Assembly (NCBI RefSeq): GCF_934295145.1
Contig: NZ_CAKRAS010000060.1
Coordinates: forward strand, 1-16,393
DNA: 16,393 nucleotides
Reading direction: 5' to 3'
Origin: an uncultured Eubacterium sp.
Lineage (GTDB): Bacteria; Bacillota; Clostridia; Lachnospirales; Lachnospiraceae
Of this stretch, positions 13,982-16,393 are shown piece by piece. The position numbers and the translations under genes are program-made. The notes beneath the pieces were generated by a model that had not been told where the DNA came from, searched no databases, and saw only the letters and a program-made list of their open reading frames with translations. The stretch's first letter is position 1. The number at the start of each line of letters is the position of its first letter.

Positions 13982-14011
13982 TTGATTCTTATAAATGAGA
14001 AGCGTTATAAT
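13982..14011 (+). promoter_or_regulatory. Promoter of the MATE gene
   Basis: TTGATT (13982-13987) and a perfect TATAAT (14006-14011) are separated by 18 bases. The leader is about 137 nt. It contains the palindrome TATTAT-AC-ATAATA and a later run of six T near 14088, which could form a weak attenuator. Confidence 0.65.
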
Positions 14012-14154
14012 AGAAGCAATGAAAAAATCTATAAAGTTTCAGGAAAAATGCAGTACATACTTATTATACATAATACATGAGTATTTTTTCTGGAACTTTA
14101 TTTTGCGTGAACATTCTTTTATACAATTTGCAACAGAAAGGGGTATATCAAACT

Positions 14155-15534
14155 ATGGGGATTGCATTACACAAGAAAAAGACTTCACATTCTACCCTGA
14201 TGACAGAAGGAAGTATCTGGAAACATATTTTATTTTTTTCAATTCCGCTAATTCTGGGAAATATGCTTCAGCAGTTATATAATACGGTCGACTCGATCGT
14301 GGTCGGAAATTTCCTTGGAAGTGAAGCGCTGGCCGCCGTTGGTTCCAGTTCCTCCCTGATCATGCTGCTGATTTCTTTCAGCATGGGAGCAGCTGCCGGT
14401 GCCGGTGTCATTGTCTCCCAGTTTATCGGTGCACAAAACAAAAAAGGAATCCATGAGTCCGTACATACTGCACTTGCGATCGCATTAATCCTCGGTGTCG
14501 TCCTGACAGCTGCCGGTCTCATTCTGTCTCCGCAGATTCTTCGCTGGATGGGCACACCGGAAGAAGTCATGCCTCAGTCCATCACTTATCTGCGGCTTTA
14601 TTTTGCAGGCGTGATCTTCAGTATTCTTTATAATATGGCAAGTGGAATTTTGAACGCTGTCGGCAATTCCAAGCGTGCATTACTATATCTGGCAATTGCT
14701 TCTTTTACCAATATTATACTGGATCTGTTATTTATCCCAGTCTTGAAGATGGGCATTGCCGGCGCTGCGATTGCAACAGATATCAGTCAGCTGCTCTCTG
14801 CCGTACTCTGTATGCTTTATCTGATGCGTGTAAATGAAAGCTACAAAGTAGCCTTGAGAAAAATCCGGATTCATAAAGCGGTTGCCATCCGTATTATCCA
14901 GGTTGGTGTACCGACCGCCATCCAGAATACCGTAATCTCTTTTGCAAATGTTCTGGTTCAGGCCAGTGTCAACAGCTATGGTGCGCTCGCCATGGCAGGT
15001 TTTGCGGCATATATCAAGATTGATGGATTTAACATTCTGCCTGTCATGAGTTTCAGTATGGCAGCCACCACGTTTGCCGGACAGAATTACGGTGCCGGCA
15101 ACATGGAGCGTGTGCGGAAAGGCATGCGCGTTACTGTCGCCATGGGTGTTATTTACTGTATCTGCGTCGGCAGTATCCTGTTATTATTTGCGCATCCGCT
15201 GATCGGTATCTTTTCCAAAGATCCGACCGTCATCGAATTTGGTGTAAGAGCCATGCTGTACTTCTGCCCGTTTTACTTTATGCTGGCAATTATGCATGGC
15301 CTGGCAGGAGCGATCCGTGGAGTCGGAAAATCGGTTCCGCCGATGGTCATTATCCTGATTTCACTGTGCGTTTACCGTGTGGTATGGATCCAGCTCGCGG
15401 TACCACATATTCCGACTATCGATGGTGTATACATGGTGTATCCGATTTCCTGGTTGATCGGTGCGATATTAATGGTTATTTATACAAAAAAAGCGTTTCC
15501 GAAGCAAACACCAAAGCAACGCATCTCTTTGTAA
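14155..15534 (+). CDS. MATE-family multidrug/metabolite efflux transporter
   Basis: Cytoplasmic-membrane cation-coupled exporter of the MATE (NorM/DinF) superfamily, 459 residues with about twelve hydrophobic segments. The N-terminus has the family pattern TEGSIWKHILFFSIPLILGN (17-36), followed by QQLYNTVDSIVVGNFLG and a second-half repeat with VGVPTAIQNT and FAGQNYGAGN. The frame is open upstream to 14077, but ATG 14155 follows AAAGGGG (14137-14143) and gives the usual short N-terminus; 14200 is a less likely alternative. Single gene with its own promoter and terminator. Substrate cannot be told from sequence; many gut Clostridia carry several paralogues. Confidence 0.93.
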   Translation: MGIALHKKKTSHSTLMTEGSIWKHILFFSIPLILGNMLQQLYNTVDSIVVGNFLGSEALAAVGSSSSLIMLLISFSMGAAAGAGVIVSQFIGAQNKKGIHESVHTALAIALILGVVLTAAGLILSPQILRWMGTPEEVMPQSITYLRLYFAGVIFSILYNMASGILNAVGNSKRALLYLAIASFTNIILDLLFIPVLKMGIAGAAIATDISQLLSAVLCMLYLMRVNESYKVALRKIRIHKAVAIRIIQVGVPTAIQNTVISFANVLVQASVNSYGALAMAGFAAYIKIDGFNILPVMSFSMAATTFAGQNYGAGNMERVRKGMRVTVAMGVIYCICVGSILLLFAHPLIGIFSKDPTVIEFGVRAMLYFCPFYFMLAIMHGLAGAIRGVGKSVPPMVIILISLCVYRVVWIQLAVPHIPTIDGVYMVYPISWLIGAILMVIYTKKAFPKQTPKQRISL

Positions 15535-15565
15535 TTCTTTCAATCGTTTGCACGAAGTGCTTTTA

Positions 15566-15599
15566 TTCGATAGGAAATTCATCCTAATTTCCTATCGAA
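15566..15599. repeat. Perfect 14-bp hairpin after the MATE gene
   Basis: TTCGATAGGAAATT (15566-15579), a six-base loop, and AATTTCCTATCGAA (15586-15599). A mini-hairpin GCAC-GAA-GTGC (15550-15560) followed by TTTT lies just before it. There is no T-run after the 14-bp stem, and a proper terminator follows at 15602. It looks like a dispersed palindromic element rather than a terminator, though no second copy is in the window. Confidence 0.5.
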
Positions 15600-15601
15600 T
15601 C

Positions 15602-15644
15602 AAAAAATCCCCGGCAGGATCTATTTCCTGCCAGGGATTTTTAT
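15602..15644. terminator. Bidirectional terminator between MATE and hsp20
   Basis: AAAAAATCCC, unpaired C, GGCAGG (15602-15618), an eight-base loop, then CCTGCC, A, GGGATTTTT (15627-15642). A GC-rich core with an A-tract on one side and a T-tract on the other serves both convergent genes. Confidence 0.85.
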
Positions 15645-15690
15645 TTAGGGAGAGTTCATTTAAGATTCAATTATCTTATCTGCGTTCAGA

Positions 15691-16152
15691 TTAACCTTCA
15701 ATGGCAATAAATTTGTTTTTCTCTTCTACTGCTTTCTGCTCTTTTTTCGGAACGGTAAAGCTTAAGATACCATTCTCATATTTCGGATGGATATCTTCTA
15801 CTGCTACATGCTCGCCCACATAGAAGCTTCTGCTCATAGCGCCTGCATAACGCTCACGTCTTACATATTTCTTATCTTTCTGCTCTTCATCTTTGTCAAG
15901 ACCTTTTGCTGCGCTGACGGTTAATGTACCGTTTTCCAGTTTCATTGTAATCTCATCTTTCTTGAAGCCAGGAAGATCGATATCTACTTCATATCCGTTT
16001 TCGGTATCTTTGACATCTGTCTTCATCATGTTTTTCGCATGTTTGCCATACAAAGCTTTCTCAATATTTGCACTGTCTGTAAAATCCGGGAATGCAAAGT
16101 CACTCATAAAATCATCAAATAAGTTTTCTCCAAAAATTCTAGGCATCATCAT
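15691..16152 (-). CDS. Hsp20/alpha-crystallin small heat-shock protein
   Basis: ATP-independent holdase chaperone of 153 residues that binds unfolding proteins in the cytosol. The N-terminus is of the clostridial Hsp18 type (MPRIFGENLFDDFM). The alpha-crystallin domain runs from about 42 to 137: DVKDTENGYEVDIDLPGF (46-63), ENGTLTVSA (73-81), RRERYAGAMSRSF (98-110) and the conserved NGILSFTVPK (127-136). The C-terminal tail lacks a plain IxI motif but ends in FIAIEG. Three ATGs stand in a row; 16152 is nine bases from AAAGGAG (16162-16168). Control by HrcA is indicated by the CIRCE-like operator over its promoter. Confidence 0.95.
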   Translation of the reverse strand: MMMPRIFGENLFDDFMSDFAFPDFTDSANIEKALYGKHAKNMMKTDVKDTENGYEVDIDLPGFKKDEITMKLENGTLTVSAAKGLDKDEEQKDKKYVRRERYAGAMSRSFYVGEHVAVEDIHPKYENGILSFTVPKKEQKAVEEKNKFIAIEG

Positions 16153-16293
16153 AAGTCATTACTCCTTTCAGTAATTGTCTTTATTTTCTGCACATTCGGA
16201 GTAACCGAAGTGTTGTTCTCATTGAGCATTGGATTTTGGGATCTTCGGAATTTTTCTTTGTTCCTTTTATCTCTCCTCCTTTGTTCTATCTGT

Positions 16294-16322
16294 ACTATAG
16301 CACCTATTATTAGCCATGTCAA
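16294..16322 (-). promoter_or_regulatory. Strong sigma-A promoter of hsp20
   Basis: On the minus strand a perfect TTGACA (16317-16322) and TATAGT (16294-16299) are separated by 17 bases. The leader is about 135 nt. The -35 box lies inside the CIRCE-like operator. Confidence 0.8.
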
Positions 16323-16336
16323 GAGGTGAGTGCTAA
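16310..16336. promoter_or_regulatory. CIRCE-like HrcA operator, one half degenerate
   Basis: The HrcA operator consensus is TTAGCACTC-N9-GAGTGCTAA. Here the right half GAGTGCTAA (16328-16336) is perfect, the spacer is exactly nine, and the left half TTAGCCATG (16310-16318) keeps six of nine bases. The degenerate half overlaps the -35 hexamer TTGACA, which probably explains the change. Confidence 0.8.
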
Positions 16337-16352
16337 TTTTTTGAGATTTTTT

Positions 16353-16382
16353 TTGCAAACCTTGATTTTACGGGGTTTGCAA
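16353..16382. terminator. Hairpin upstream of hsp20
   Basis: TTGCAAACC (16353-16361), a 12-base loop, GGTTTGCAA (16374-16382). T-rich sequence follows on the plus strand. It may end a transcript entering from one side or be part of a neighbouring gene's control region beyond the window. Confidence 0.35.
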
Positions 16383-16393
16383 CACTTTTTCTT

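Noticed and set aside
16153..16290. RNA thermometer in the hsp20 leader
   Set aside because: A TTCGG/CCGAA hairpin exists (16195-16209), but it does not pair with the ribosome binding site at 16162-16168.
16149..16358. 69-residue minus-strand open frame before hsp20
   Set aside because: It runs through the hsp20 promoter and CIRCE operator, so most of it cannot be translated from that transcript. Its last 26 codons could form an upstream ORF touching the hsp20 start, but no ribosome binding site was found.

Overview
The window looks like a chromosomal segment of a spore-forming, low-to-mid GC Firmicute, most likely a gut Lachnospiraceae (Clostridia). This rests on the spoIID/SpoIIQ-like pair, AGGAGG-type ribosome binding sites, sigma-A promoters with 17-18 bp spacers, a CIRCE-type heat-shock operator, and the style of the MetG, TrmB and MATE proteins. 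The genus cannot be fixed from the sequence alone.

Layout. (1) 113-4030: an MFS transporter and a LysR regulator on the minus strand, and a divergent plus-strand flavodoxin-fold protein with a CxxCxxC motif and a zinc-ribbon-like tail. Similar inverted repeats lie upstream of the transporter promoter and of the flavoprotein gene, so this may be one small LysR-controlled unit. (2) 4112-4292: two hairpin terminators between the convergent flavoprotein and carboxypeptidase genes. (3) 4345-5829: a secreted, membrane-anchored D-Ala-D-Ala carboxypeptidase (minus), divergent from trmB (6228-6872, plus). (4) 6997-7299: a GIY-YIG domain protein (minus). (5) 7962-13478: a minus-strand cluster metG-tatD-rsmA-spoIID-spoIIQ-like, joining translation/rRNA housekeeping to two forespore-engulfment genes. 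(6) 14155-15534: a MATE exporter (plus). (7) 15691-16152: an Hsp20 chaperone (minus) under a strong promoter overlapped by a half-degenerate CIRCE operator.

The most unusual content is non-coding. A family of modular palindromic repeats occurs at 5914-6005, 7437-7510 and 7793-7976, with a 27-bp remnant at 13939-13965. The modules are assembled in different combinations, and one copy supplies the last codons and stop of the spoIIQ-like gene. A diverged relative with the same three-stem layout but different, mutually compensating stem bases sits inside a ~290-bp inverted-repeat structure in the long leader of metG. Compensatory change in several stems argues that the fold, not the primary sequence, is kept. 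A second oddity is a 15-bp stem that puts the spoIID start codon in its loop.

All assignments come from reading motifs and translations by eye; no database search or folding program was run.
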